From: Acidaminococcus hominis
GTDB lineage: Bacteria; Bacillota; Negativicutes; Acidaminococcales; Acidaminococcaceae
NCBI RefSeq assembly: GCF_900291475.1
Contig: NZ_OLMM01000002.1
Location: 57,182 to 121,181, forward strand
DNA: 64,000 nt
Direction: 5' to 3'
In this document: positions 50,294-58,363 of the stretch, piece after piece
Numbering within the stretch: the stretch's first letter is position 1
How the letters are laid out: each line of letters starts with the position of its first letter
Translations under genes and position numbers: made by a program
Notes under the pieces: model-generated
What the model saw: the letters and a program-made list of their open reading frames with translations, nothing else
Told to the model about the DNA's origin: nothing
The model's database searches: none

Positions 50294-51514
50294 TTACATC
50301 AGGCCGTGAGCAAAGTTCAGGAACCAGGTGATGATCACTGCGTTGGTGATATTGCTCAAGAAACCGCCGATAACGGGCACTACGAAGAATGCCAGTTTGG
50401 AGTATCTGTAGGTATCGCAGACGGTGGTCATGGTGGTCATGGATACAGGCACAGCGCCCAGACCGAAACCAGTATGGCCAACGGAGATGATAGCTGCATC
50501 GTAATCCTTGCCCATCAGCGGGAAGTCTACCAGGTAGCAGTAGAAGATGATGAACACAGCTTGTGCCATGCACAGGATGAACAGCTGCAGGCCCAAACCG
50601 GACAGCTGCCACAGTTTCATGGAGATGATGGACATAGCTACGAACAGACCCAGGGAGAAGTCGCTGACGGTGTCAATGCCTTCGTACAGACGGTCATGGT
50701 TGCCAGGTTTGGAATCGTAGTACAGACGTACCAGAATACCACCCAACATGCAGCATACGTGAATCGGGAAGTTGATGGAGAAGTGTTTCAGGATTACCAT
50801 GAAAACGTCACCAACGCCCAGAGCCAGCATCATCAGGAACATAGCTTGAATAACGTCCCCTTTGTAGATGGCTAAACCAGTAGCATTACCAGTTTCTTCA
50901 GCAGACAGGCCCTTACCATCTTGGGAAGGATCTTCCAGGTGATGTCTTCTGATAATGAAACGGCCGAACGGACCACCGATGATGGAACCGGAAATCAGGC
51001 CGAAGGTAGCAGCTGCAATAGCTACTTCCAGGGCAGCCGGAGCGCCCATGTTAACAGCTACCGGAGCAAAAGCAGCAGCGTTGCCGTGACCACCGGTCAT
51101 AGGAATGGAACCGGTCATCATAGAAATCAGCGGCGGAACGTGCAGAACTTGGCCCAGGCCAATGGCCAGAGCGTTCTGCAGGGCTGACAGGACGGCTGCG
51201 GAAATGCAGAACAGGACAACATACTTACCACCGGTTTTCAGCAGGGACAAGCTTGCTCCAGCACCGGAAGCCGCGAAGAAGATACAGTAGAACAGGTTGT
51301 TGGCTACTTTGTAATCGAAGTTCAGTTCACAAACGCCAAATTCATACAGTGCCAAAGAAATGATTGCAAAAATCGTACCGCCTACTACAGCACCGGGCAG
51401 ACAATATTTCTTCAGGATGGAGAACTTGCTTCTCAGCCAGTTACCAAACCAGATAGACAATACAGCCAAAGCCAGTGTGTGGAACATGGATAATTTGATT
51501 ACCATAGGTCCCAT
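50294..51514 (-). CDS. gltS: Sodium/glutamate symporter
   Basis: A 406-residue GltS-family transporter with two inverted halves of about five helices. The re-entrant loops are visible: TGSIPMTGGHGNAAAF in the first half and GHTGFGLGAVPVSM in the second, each followed by conserved glycines. It imports glutamate with sodium. In a glutamate-fermenting anaerobe this would feed the 2-hydroxyglutarate route, but the fermentation genes are not in the window. Promoter at 51597-51625. Confidence 0.95.
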   Translation of the reverse strand: MGPMVIKLSMFHTLALAVLSIWFGNWLRSKFSILKKYCLPGAVVGGTIFAIISLALYEFGVCELNFDYKVANNLFYCIFFAASGAGASLSLLKTGGKYVVLFCISAAVLSALQNALAIGLGQVLHVPPLISMMTGSIPMTGGHGNAAAFAPVAVNMGAPAALEVAIAAATFGLISGSIIGGPFGRFIIRRHHLEDPSQDGKGLSAEETGNATGLAIYKGDVIQAMFLMMLALGVGDVFMVILKHFSINFPIHVCCMLGGILVRLYYDSKPGNHDRLYEGIDTVSDFSLGLFVAMSIISMKLWQLSGLGLQLFILCMAQAVFIIFYCYLVDFPLMGKDYDAAIISVGHTGFGLGAVPVSMTTMTTVCDTYRYSKLAFFVVPVIGGFLSNITNAVIITWFLNFAHGLM

Positions 51515-51596
51515 AAAATAATACCCCCTCTAATAATAAAAACCCTCTTTGGAAAATCATGTAGCGCTCCAGTTGCATGACTTTCTCTTGAGGGTT

Positions 51597-51625
51597 ATTG
51601 TATCATGTTGCATATGAAATTTCAA
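51597..51625 (-). promoter_or_regulatory. Promoter of gltS
   Basis: TTGAAA (51620-51625), 17 bases, TACAAT (51597-51602) with TGA before it (extended -10). An inverted repeat AACCCTC/GAGGGTT (51541-51547 and 51590-51596) spans the start point. Confidence 0.72.
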
Positions 51626-51687
51626 TGCAATTATCAGAAGATTTGCACCTATAATTTTTTCTTAATGATTCTGTAATGGTGTACTTT

Positions 51688-52548
51688 TCAAACAATGGGA
51701 TCAATCTGGCCCTTTTGTTTCATTTCTTTCGCTTCTGCCCGCAGCCGCTGGATTCTTTGCTCCGTGGACGGATGGGTGCTGAACAGGGCCTTAGCATCCC
51801 GGGCACTAAAAGGCGAGATAATAAACATATGGGCTGTAGCTTCCGTAGCCCGGGGCATGGTACGCATATGGGCGTAGCCGTCAATCTTTTCCAGGGCGTC
51901 CGCCAGGGCGTCAGGATCTCCGCAGAGCTCACCCCCGGTATGGTCCGCCATATATTCCCGGGTCCGGGAAATGGCCAGTTGGATAATGGCTGCTGCCAAA
52001 GGTGTCAGCACCAGAATCAGGATGGCCCCCAGCGGGTTTCTCCGGTCATCGTCCCGGCTGCCGCCGAACCAATAGGCAAAACGGGCCAGCAGGGAAATCA
52101 CCCCGGCCATGCCGGCCGCAATGGTGCTGATCAGGATATCGTTGTGTTTGACATGGCTCATTTCGTGGCCCAGAACGCCGGCGATTTCCCGGGGTTCCAG
52201 GGTTTCCATTAGGCCCGTGGTCACGCAGACCGCTGCGTGTTCCGGGTTTCGGCCGGTAGCAAAGGCGTTGGGCAGAGCCGTATCCACCACGTACACTTTG
52301 GGCATGGGCAGTCCAGCCCGCTCAGCCAAACGGGCTACAATGCCGTAGAGCATGGGGGCACTTTGGGCGTCCACCGGTTTGGCCCGATACTGGGCAATGA
52401 CCATTTTGTCACTGAACCAATACATCAGTACGTTGGACAACAGGGAAAAAGCCAGCATAAAGGTCATGCCGCTGGTTCCTCCCACATAATCACCAATCAA
52501 AAGCATCAGGGCTGTCAGAAAGCCCATGAGCAGGGTCGTTTTCAGCAT
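51688..52548 (-). CDS. htpX: Membrane zinc metalloprotease HtpX
   Basis: A 286-residue M48B protease. Two N-terminal helices are followed by the zinc motif HEMSH (His128, Glu129, His132), a pair of membrane segments and a third ligand in REYMADHTGG. It degrades misfolded membrane proteins together with FtsH. It is the last gene of the nine-gene run, 12 bases after the YibQ-like gene. Confidence 0.95.
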   Translation of the reverse strand: MLKTTLLMGFLTALMLLIGDYVGGTSGMTFMLAFSLLSNVLMYWFSDKMVIAQYRAKPVDAQSAPMLYGIVARLAERAGLPMPKVYVVDTALPNAFATGRNPEHAAVCVTTGLMETLEPREIAGVLGHEMSHVKHNDILISTIAAGMAGVISLLARFAYWFGGSRDDDRRNPLGAILILVLTPLAAAIIQLAISRTREYMADHTGGELCGDPDALADALEKIDGYAHMRTMPRATEATAHMFIISPFSARDAKALFSTHPSTEQRIQRLRAEAKEMKQKGQIDPIV

Positions 52549-52560
52549 TGCAGATTCCTC

Positions 52561-53532
52561 CTATTGCAAAAGGTCCGTTACCGGGACCAGGGTAATGCCG
52601 GAAGTCTTTACTGCGGCTTCGCTGCGCCGCCAGGCCTCCGCCGTGTTGGGGCGGGCGTGGCAGATGACAATCATGGCTCCGTAGCGGTCCGCGTCTTTGA
52701 TGGCTTCCGCAATTCGCTCCTGAATGGCCGCAATATCGCTGCTGTTATCCAGGAACATACTATTATGCCCCGTAAGAATCCCTTCCTGCCGGGCAATTTT
52801 TTCTGCCACCGAAGTACTGATGGTCCGGCTGTCCACAAAGAACAGGCCGTCCCCGCCAATAACCTTCAGCGCCGCCCGAATGGTAGGCCCATCGGAGGTG
52901 GCTTTGGAACCCTGGTGGTTGTTGACCCCCTGGATTCCTGGCAGGCTGTCGATGGCTTCGCGGGTATAATTTTGGATTTGTTCAGCGGTCATCCCCACCC
53001 GTACAGCCCGGGTCTCAGAACTGCCGCCGCTGACAGGTTCCATGGGCAGGTGCAGCATGGCAATGTGCCCGCTGCCCTTAATGATGGACAGGGCCTCACT
53101 GCTGTTGGGTTTAAAGGGAATCACGGCATAACTAAACGGAAAAGGCAGGCTGGTCAGGGTCCGTACCGGATCCAGGGCGTAGCCGCAGTCGTCGATAATG
53201 ACGGCCAGTTTCCCGTGATATTTTTGACCGGACAGCGCTGCCAGGGGACCTTCCTCCCTTGTAGCGGAAGAAGGCGAAGCCTTTTGCTGGGGCTCCGTCT
53301 TCTTGGCCGGTGGTTTTTCGGTTTTGGTTTCCGGGGTTTTCTCTGACGGGTGCAGATTCTTTTTCACGGTATCGGTAATGGTTTTGGCCGCAGAGCCAGG
53401 AACCGTCTCCGTTCCTCGCCCTGTGGCTGCATACACCATTCCCACCAGGACGGCACATACGGCCAGTCCCAGCAGCCAGCGGAAGGGACCCCGTTTCCCC
53501 CGCTGGCTTCTTCTGGTGGCTCTTTTTTTCAT
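52561..53532 (-). CDS. Divergent polysaccharide deacetylase (YibQ-like)
   Basis: A 323-residue protein with a basic N terminus (KKRATRRSQRGKRG), one membrane anchor (LLGLAVCAVLVGMVYAA), a Lys/Pro-rich linker (about 50-95), and a NodB-related domain: LAVIIDDCGYALDPVR, HLPMEP, GVNNHQGSKATSD and FVDSRT. These are the DUF610/YibQ blocks, with a divergent metal site. It is probably periplasmic or extracytoplasmic and acts on an envelope glycan. It lies 10 bases after xerD. Confidence 0.85.
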   Translation of the reverse strand: MKKRATRRSQRGKRGPFRWLLGLAVCAVLVGMVYAATGRGTETVPGSAAKTITDTVKKNLHPSEKTPETKTEKPPAKKTEPQQKASPSSATREEGPLAALSGQKYHGKLAVIIDDCGYALDPVRTLTSLPFPFSYAVIPFKPNSSEALSIIKGSGHIAMLHLPMEPVSGGSSETRAVRVGMTAEQIQNYTREAIDSLPGIQGVNNHQGSKATSDGPTIRAALKVIGGDGLFFVDSRTISTSVAEKIARQEGILTGHNSMFLDNSSDIAAIQERIAEAIKDADRYGAMIVICHARPNTAEAWRRSEAAVKTSGITLVPVTDLLQ

Positions 53533-53542
53533 AATCTGTCCT

Positions 53543-54448
53543 TTACGCTCTGGGGTGTGCCTTGTCGTACACAGCCTTCAGGCGGTTGTTGGTCAAATGG
53601 GTATAAATCTGAGTAGTGGAAATATCCGCATGTCCCAGAAGTTCCTGCACCGTACGCAGATCCGCTCCGTTGTCCAGCATATGGGTGGCAAAGGAGTGGC
53701 GCAGGATATGGGGCGTCAGGGACTTGTTGATGCCAGCCTGCTGCCCGTAGGTTTTGATGATCTGCCAGAAACGCTGCCGCGTCATGCCGGTACCCCGCAC
53801 CGTCAGAAACAGCAGATCACATTCCCGGCCCGCCTTCAGAAAATGAGGACGCACCCGGTTGATGTACTCTTCCAAATAGGACACAGCATATTTCCCCAAA
53901 GGAATAAGCCGTTCCTTAGAGCCCTTGCCATAGGCAATGACGTAATGGGTCTGCAGATTTACGCTGGAGACCGTCAGGCTCAGCAATTCTGTGACCCGCA
54001 TGCCGGTGGCGTACATGACCTCCAGCATGGTCCGGTCCCGAAAGCCCTCGTTTTGGCTCAGGTTGGGCTGGGCAAACAAACGCTTTACTTCGTCCAGGCT
54101 CAGGACCTTGGGCAGCAACATACCGCGGCTGCCAGCCTCTACCACTTCCGACAGGTCATCCTTGATGTAGCCTTCCGTTACCATAAAACGGAAAAACGAC
54201 TTCAGGGCGGCCAGTTTCCGGGCGGAAGAAGTAGCTGCATAGTTTTCAGCTTTCAGCACCTGCAAATATTGGACGATATCATCCCGGGTAATTTCCGAGA
54301 GGCTTTTCTTGGTCCAGGTTGCAAACAGGCGCAAATCTCTGCCGTAGGACTCTCTGGTATTTACCGAGAGCCCCAACTCTACGGTCAGATAGTCCAGAAA
54401 GGTTTCGATCTCTTTTTCCAGCTTGTTTTTTAGTGTCACCCTAATCAT
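53543..54448 (-). CDS. xerD: Tyrosine recombinase XerD-like
   Basis: A 301-residue tyrosine recombinase. Catalytic residues are the Arg in TGMRVTELL, Lys in [12 protein letters not shown], His and Arg in [12 protein letters not shown], a second His in LLGHADIS, and the nucleophile Tyr in TTQIYTHL. The length and lack of extra domains fit XerC/XerD, which resolve chromosome dimers at dif. It overlaps hfq by eight bases. XerC versus XerD was judged by overall resemblance. Confidence 0.87.
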   Translation of the reverse strand: MIRVTLKNKLEKEIETFLDYLTVELGLSVNTRESYGRDLRLFATWTKKSLSEITRDDIVQYLQVLKAENYAATSSARKLAALKSFFRFMVTEGYIKDDLSEVVEAGSRGMLLPKVLSLDEVKRLFAQPNLSQNEGFRDRTMLEVMYATGMRVTELLSLTVSSVNLQTHYVIAYGKGSKERLIPLGKYAVSYLEEYINRVRPHFLKAGRECDLLFLTVRGTGMTRQRFWQIIKTYGQQAGINKSLTPHILRHSFATHMLDNGADLRTVQELLGHADISTTQIYTHLTNNRLKAVYDKAHPRA

Positions 54449-54692
54449 TCCCTTTTTTTAGGACTAAGACAGGTTCTGCCTCCAAGGGTGCGATGGTAGA
54501 AATAGCGTGCTTATAGATCAGCTGCTGTTTTCCCTCGGACTCCATGATGACAGTAAAGTTGTCAAATCCCCATACTTTTCCTCTTACTTGAAAGCCGTTC
54601 AGCAGATAGATCACAATGGACCGTTTCTCACTTCTGACTTTGTTCAAAAAGCTGTCCTGTAAATTTAGCGGTTTGCTGGTGGTTGTTGTCAT
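54441..54692 (-). CDS. hfq: RNA chaperone Hfq
   Basis: An 83-residue Sm-like protein: [41 protein letters not shown] is Sm1 and [10 protein letters not shown] carries the YKHA element of Sm2. As a hexamer it pairs small RNAs with mRNAs. It follows miaA as in many bacteria (15-base gap). The candidate small RNA at 2094-2202 could be a client, which is speculation. Confidence 0.97.
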   Translation of the reverse strand: MTTTTSKPLNLQDSFLNKVRSEKRSIVIYLLNGFQVRGKVWGFDNFTVIMESEGKQQLIYKHAISTIAPLEAEPVLVLKKGND

Positions 54693-54707
54693 AATTCTTT
54701 ACTCCCC

Positions 54708-55640
54708 TTAGTAAAAGTTCTTTTGGTGCAAGTCCTCCATCATTTCTTTGATGCAAGCCTCATAACAGGGTGGTTCTGTCAGTTCAAACCAATGGATATA
54801 GGGCATTTTCTTGTACCAGGTAATCTGCCGTTTGGCAAAGTTGCGGGTGGCCTGCTTGATTTTGTCAATGCATTCCTGCCTGCTCCACTCCCCATCAAAA
54901 TAGCGCAGGACCTGTCTGTAGCCAATGCTCTTCATAGATTGGGCATCCCCCTCGACGCCTTCCTCCAGAAGTTCCTTGGTTTCCTCAAACAAACCCTGTT
55001 CCACCATGATGTCAACCCGGCGGTTAATCCGCTGGTACAAAATTTCCCTGGGCATAATCAAGCCATAGACAGCGGCTTCATAGGGGCTTTCCGGGGCCCT
55101 TTCCACCGAAACCCTGTCTCCGCCCAGTATGGTTTCTACACTTCTTATTATACGCCTTCTGTCGTTAATCTTCAATTGTGCAGCGGCTTGTGGATCAAGT
55201 TCTTTTAAGCGCTGGTAAAGGGCTGCATTGCCGTTATGTTCGGCAAACTCCTCTAATTCCCGGCGTAGCTTGGCAGATTCATCCACCGAAGAAAATTCGT
55301 ACTTCTCCAGCAGTGCCTTGATGTAGAGCCCAGTTCCCCCTACAATAATGGGCATCTTGCCCCTGGCCTGGCAATCTCTAATCAGGGCATCGGCCTGCTG
55401 CTGAAAATCCACCACCGAATATTTTTCATTGGGTTCCAAAATATCAATAAGATGGTGGGGCACCAGGGCCAGTTCTTCCGGCGTAGGCTTAGCCGTAGCT
55501 ACATTCATCCGGCGGAAAACGCACATGGAATCCCCGGAAATGATTTCTCCATCCAGCTCCTGGGCTAAACGGATGCCACAGTGGCTTTTGCCGGTAGCCG
55601 TAGGGCCGGTGATAACAATCACCTTAGGTTTAGTTTCCAT
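54708..55640 (-). CDS. miaA: tRNA dimethylallyltransferase
   Basis: A 310-residue P-loop transferase. The ATP loop is GPTATGKS (residues 12-19), with SGDSMCVFRRMNVATAKP and GGTGLYIKALL following. It adds the dimethylallyl group to A37 of tRNAs reading U-starting codons; MiaB, at the head of this run, methylthiolates the same base. The ATG has AGGAGG four bases upstream and overlaps the preceding methyltransferase gene by 11 bases. Confidence 0.96.
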   Translation of the reverse strand: METKPKVIVITGPTATGKSHCGIRLAQELDGEIISGDSMCVFRRMNVATAKPTPEELALVPHHLIDILEPNEKYSVVDFQQQADALIRDCQARGKMPIIVGGTGLYIKALLEKYEFSSVDESAKLRRELEEFAEHNGNAALYQRLKELDPQAAAQLKINDRRRIIRSVETILGGDRVSVERAPESPYEAAVYGLIMPREILYQRINRRVDIMVEQGLFEETKELLEEGVEGDAQSMKSIGYRQVLRYFDGEWSRQECIDKIKQATRNFAKRQITWYKKMPYIHWFELTEPPCYEACIKEMMEDLHQKNFY

Positions 55641-56412
55641 GATTCCTCCTGACAATTCCGTATTTTACCTTGCTGTAGCGGCCGCCCTGGATTTCCTGGG
55701 CACCCAGGTTTTCCAATACTTCCCGGAAGCGCTCCTTGATCACTACCCGAGGTGCCACCCGCAGAGCCTCCTCCACGGTTTCCCAGTCCAAAGGGTGCTT
55801 GTAGGAAGCTGGCCGCAGGGAAGTCATGCTGGAGGAACCCTCCACCGGCCGCTGGAACATGGGGTCCAGGTACACCACCGTAAAAGAATTGTCCGGCAGC
55901 TGCCGCAAAAGGTCTTTCGTAATACCGTGACGTACCTCTATCCGCCGCAGGGCTGCCAAAAAGTCAGATTCTCCTTCACTGTAGTTTTTAAGACCCAGGG
56001 AGGTCATTTTGTAGATAACCGGGGAAGCCTCCGTTCCCAGCACATACCCGGTAGGTCCTACCAAAAAGGACGCCACCGCTGCGTCCGCCCCCAGGCCCAG
56101 AGTCCCATCAAAGAACCGATCTCCGGGCTTTAACTGGCAGGCTCGCGCCAGATGGTCCGGCTCCCCTCTTTTAATCACTTTGATGCGGAGCATGGCCATG
56201 CCGGGATGGTAGCGCATAACCCCCTGCTCCGTATACACCTGGGGTCCCAGCCGGGTGGCTGCCAATAAGGCCTTCAGCCCGTACCGGCGGAGCATTTTTT
56301 CCAGGCCCCCTTCCCTCTCCAGGAAGGGCAGGTGCAGCTCTTTGGCCCAGGCCTGGGCTTCCAGCACCTGGTCCGTGCCGCCTTTGCGGCCCACTGTTAC
56401 TGCATAGTCCAC
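55630..56412 (-). CDS. Class-I SAM methyltransferase, RsmJ-like
   Basis: A 260-residue protein. The SAM-binding motif I is FFDGTLGLGADAAVAS, with VVYLDPMFQ as the catalytic loop of DUF548/RsmJ-type proteins, which methylate 16S rRNA guanine near position 1516. The N-terminal third (MDYAVTVGRKGG, LEREGGLEKML) is also characteristic. It sits between mutL (10 bases) and miaA (overlap). The rRNA target is by family only. Confidence 0.83.
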   Translation of the reverse strand: MDYAVTVGRKGGTDQVLEAQAWAKELHLPFLEREGGLEKMLRRYGLKALLAATRLGPQVYTEQGVMRYHPGMAMLRIKVIKRGEPDHLARACQLKPGDRFFDGTLGLGADAAVASFLVGPTGYVLGTEASPVIYKMTSLGLKNYSEGESDFLAALRRIEVRHGITKDLLRQLPDNSFTVVYLDPMFQRPVEGSSSMTSLRPASYKHPLDWETVEEALRVAPRVVIKERFREVLENLGAQEIQGGRYSKVKYGIVRRNHGN

Positions 56413-56422
56413 AGCTGCCTCC

Positions 56423-58363
56423 TTACGTCCGTTTGAACATATGGTACAGCTCCTGGCTGGTCAGTTTGATCATGCAGGGCCGTCCATGGGGACAGGTAAA
56501 GGGGTGCTCCGTATTGAGCAGTTCCAGGATTACCTGGCGCATCTGCCGGATATTCAGGATTTCTCCCGCCCGGATGGCGCTGTGGCAGGCGGCGTAATGC
56601 AGCACTTCCTCCCGCAGGTCGCTGGGCCGGATGGTTTTGTTTTCCGACAGAAGCTTCAAAATATCGTCGATAAAGCCCTCCGCCTGGCTGCCTTCCACAT
56701 CGGCGGGCAGGGCGGACACCCGGAGTACCGTTTCCCCAGCGGGCTCCGCATCCACCCCCAGCTTCAGAAATTCTTCCCGGTATTCTTCCACTGCATCCAC
56801 ATCCTGTTTGGTAACGTTGAGAAACAGGGGAATCAGGAGCTGCTGGCTGGGAATTTCCTGCTGCTGCCGAATAAACCGGTCGTACATAATCCGCTCATGG
56901 GCAGCGTGCTGGTCAATCAGGTACAAAGCCGTTTCCGACTGGGCGATGATAAATACCCGGTCCACCTGGCCCAGGGGCCAGATGACGTCCACGCCGGAAG
57001 TCCCTTGGGGCAGTGCTTCCCCGGGCTCTCCCTGGCTTTGGGCCAAAGGTGCTTCGTAGGCGCTGGGAAGGGGCTGGCTGCTATTGGGTGCATACTCGTC
57101 CCGACGCTGGGCCGCATAAAGATTTTCCCGTTCCTCCTGGGTCACGTCCGGCGTTTTCCACACCTGCTGGCCAAAAGCCGGGTTCTTGGGGAAGGAACTA
57201 GAAGCAAAGGTGCTGCTGCCAAAGGACTGGTTCCGGCCTTCCCGTCCCCGGTCTCCCCCGGTAAACAGCGGAGCTTCTTCCTTCACCAGGCCCACATGGG
57301 CTGGCTGGGGTTCCTCGGCTAACGCCGGCATGGCTGCCGCCAGGGTATTTCCTGCTTCCGGCCGTCCGGCCATGGGCTGGGTCAGCGCCTTGCACAGGGC
57401 ATGGTATACGGCCCGGTACACCGCCGACTCGTCCCCAAACTTGATTTCACTTTTTTGGGGATGGACGTTGATATCGATACTATGGGTATCCACCAGGATA
57501 TTCAGCACGGCAAACGGAAAGCCTGCCTTGGGAATTTGGGACTGGTAGGCGTGGTCAATGGCCTTGCTGACCATCCGGTTGTTGATGGAGCGGCCGTTGA
57601 CAAACAGGGTCTGCCAGGTCCGGGTTCCTTTAAGCAGCGTAGGCCGGCTGATATAGCCCTTTACCTGGATGCCGTCCTGCTCATGGTCCACGGTCAGCAG
57701 CTGCTTGGTCACTTCCCCACCGTACAGGGCACTGATGGTATCTGCCACGTCCCCGCTGCCCGGGGTGTTGATCACTTCCTTGTCATTATGGGTCAAGGTA
57801 AAATGCACATCCGGCCGGGACAGGGCCATGTGGGTAATCACTTCGGAGATATAGCGGCCTTCGGTGTTTACCGTCCGGAGGAATTTCCGCCGAGCGGGCA
57901 CATTGTAGAACAGGTCCTTTACCGTTATGGTGGTGCCCACATCACAGCCCATGGGCTCTACCTCCATATTTTCTCCTCCGTCCAGGGTCAGCGAGGTGCC
58001 AAATTCGGCACCGGGCTCCCGGGTGAGCAGAGAAAAATGGGAAACGGACGCAATGCTGGGCAGGGCTTCCCCCCGAAAGCCCAAGGTATGCAGGGTCAGC
58101 AAATCATCCGCTTTGAGAATTTTACTGGTAGCATGACGCAACACAGCCATCCGGGCATTTTCCTCGTCCATGCCGGAGCCATTGTCCTTGACCCGGATAA
58201 ATTCCGTGCCGCCAGCAAATATGATCACGTCAATCTGGTCCGCCCCAGCGTCCAGTGCGTTTTCCACCAGTTCCTTTACTACCGAAGCCGGCTTTTCTAC
58301 TACTTCACCGGCAGCAATCTGGTTGGAAGTGGTTTGGTCCAACAGATTTATTTTTTTGCTCAA
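56423..58363 (-). CDS. mutL: DNA mismatch repair protein MutL
   Basis: A 646-residue MutL. The GHKL ATPase has VVKELVENALDAGA, DNGSGM, and GFRGEALPSI; the C-terminal endonuclease metal site is DQHAAHERIMYDRF, followed by ACHSAIRAGE and CPHGRPCMIKL. The endonuclease motif means strand incision is by MutL itself and no MutH is needed. A Gln/Pro-rich linker of about 100 residues joins the parts. It overlaps mutS by four bases. Confidence 0.97.
   Translation of the reverse strand: MSKKINLLDQTTSNQIAAGEVVEKPASVVKELVENALDAGADQIDVIIFAGGTEFIRVKDNGSGMDEENARMAVLRHATSKILKADDLLTLHTLGFRGEALPSIASVSHFSLLTREPGAEFGTSLTLDGGENMEVEPMGCDVGTTITVKDLFYNVPARRKFLRTVNTEGRYISEVITHMALSRPDVHFTLTHNDKEVINTPGSGDVADTISALYGGEVTKQLLTVDHEQDGIQVKGYISRPTLLKGTRTWQTLFVNGRSINNRMVSKAIDHAYQSQIPKAGFPFAVLNILVDTHSIDINVHPQKSEIKFGDESAVYRAVYHALCKALTQPMAGRPEAGNTLAAAMPALAEEPQPAHVGLVKEEAPLFTGGDRGREGRNQSFGSSTFASSSFPKNPAFGQQVWKTPDVTQEERENLYAAQRRDEYAPNSSQPLPSAYEAPLAQSQGEPGEALPQGTSGVDVIWPLGQVDRVFIIAQSETALYLIDQHAAHERIMYDRFIRQQQEIPSQQLLIPLFLNVTKQDVDAVEEYREEFLKLGVDAEPAGETVLRVSALPADVEGSQAEGFIDDILKLLSENKTIRPSDLREEVLHYAACHSAIRAGEILNIRQMRQVILELLNTEHPFTCPHGRPCMIKLTSQELYHMFKRT

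Noticed and set aside
51541..51596. A terminator-like attenuator before gltS
   Set aside because: The predicted start point (about 51590) lies inside the first arm of the hairpin, so the full stem would not be transcribed; it is more likely an operator.
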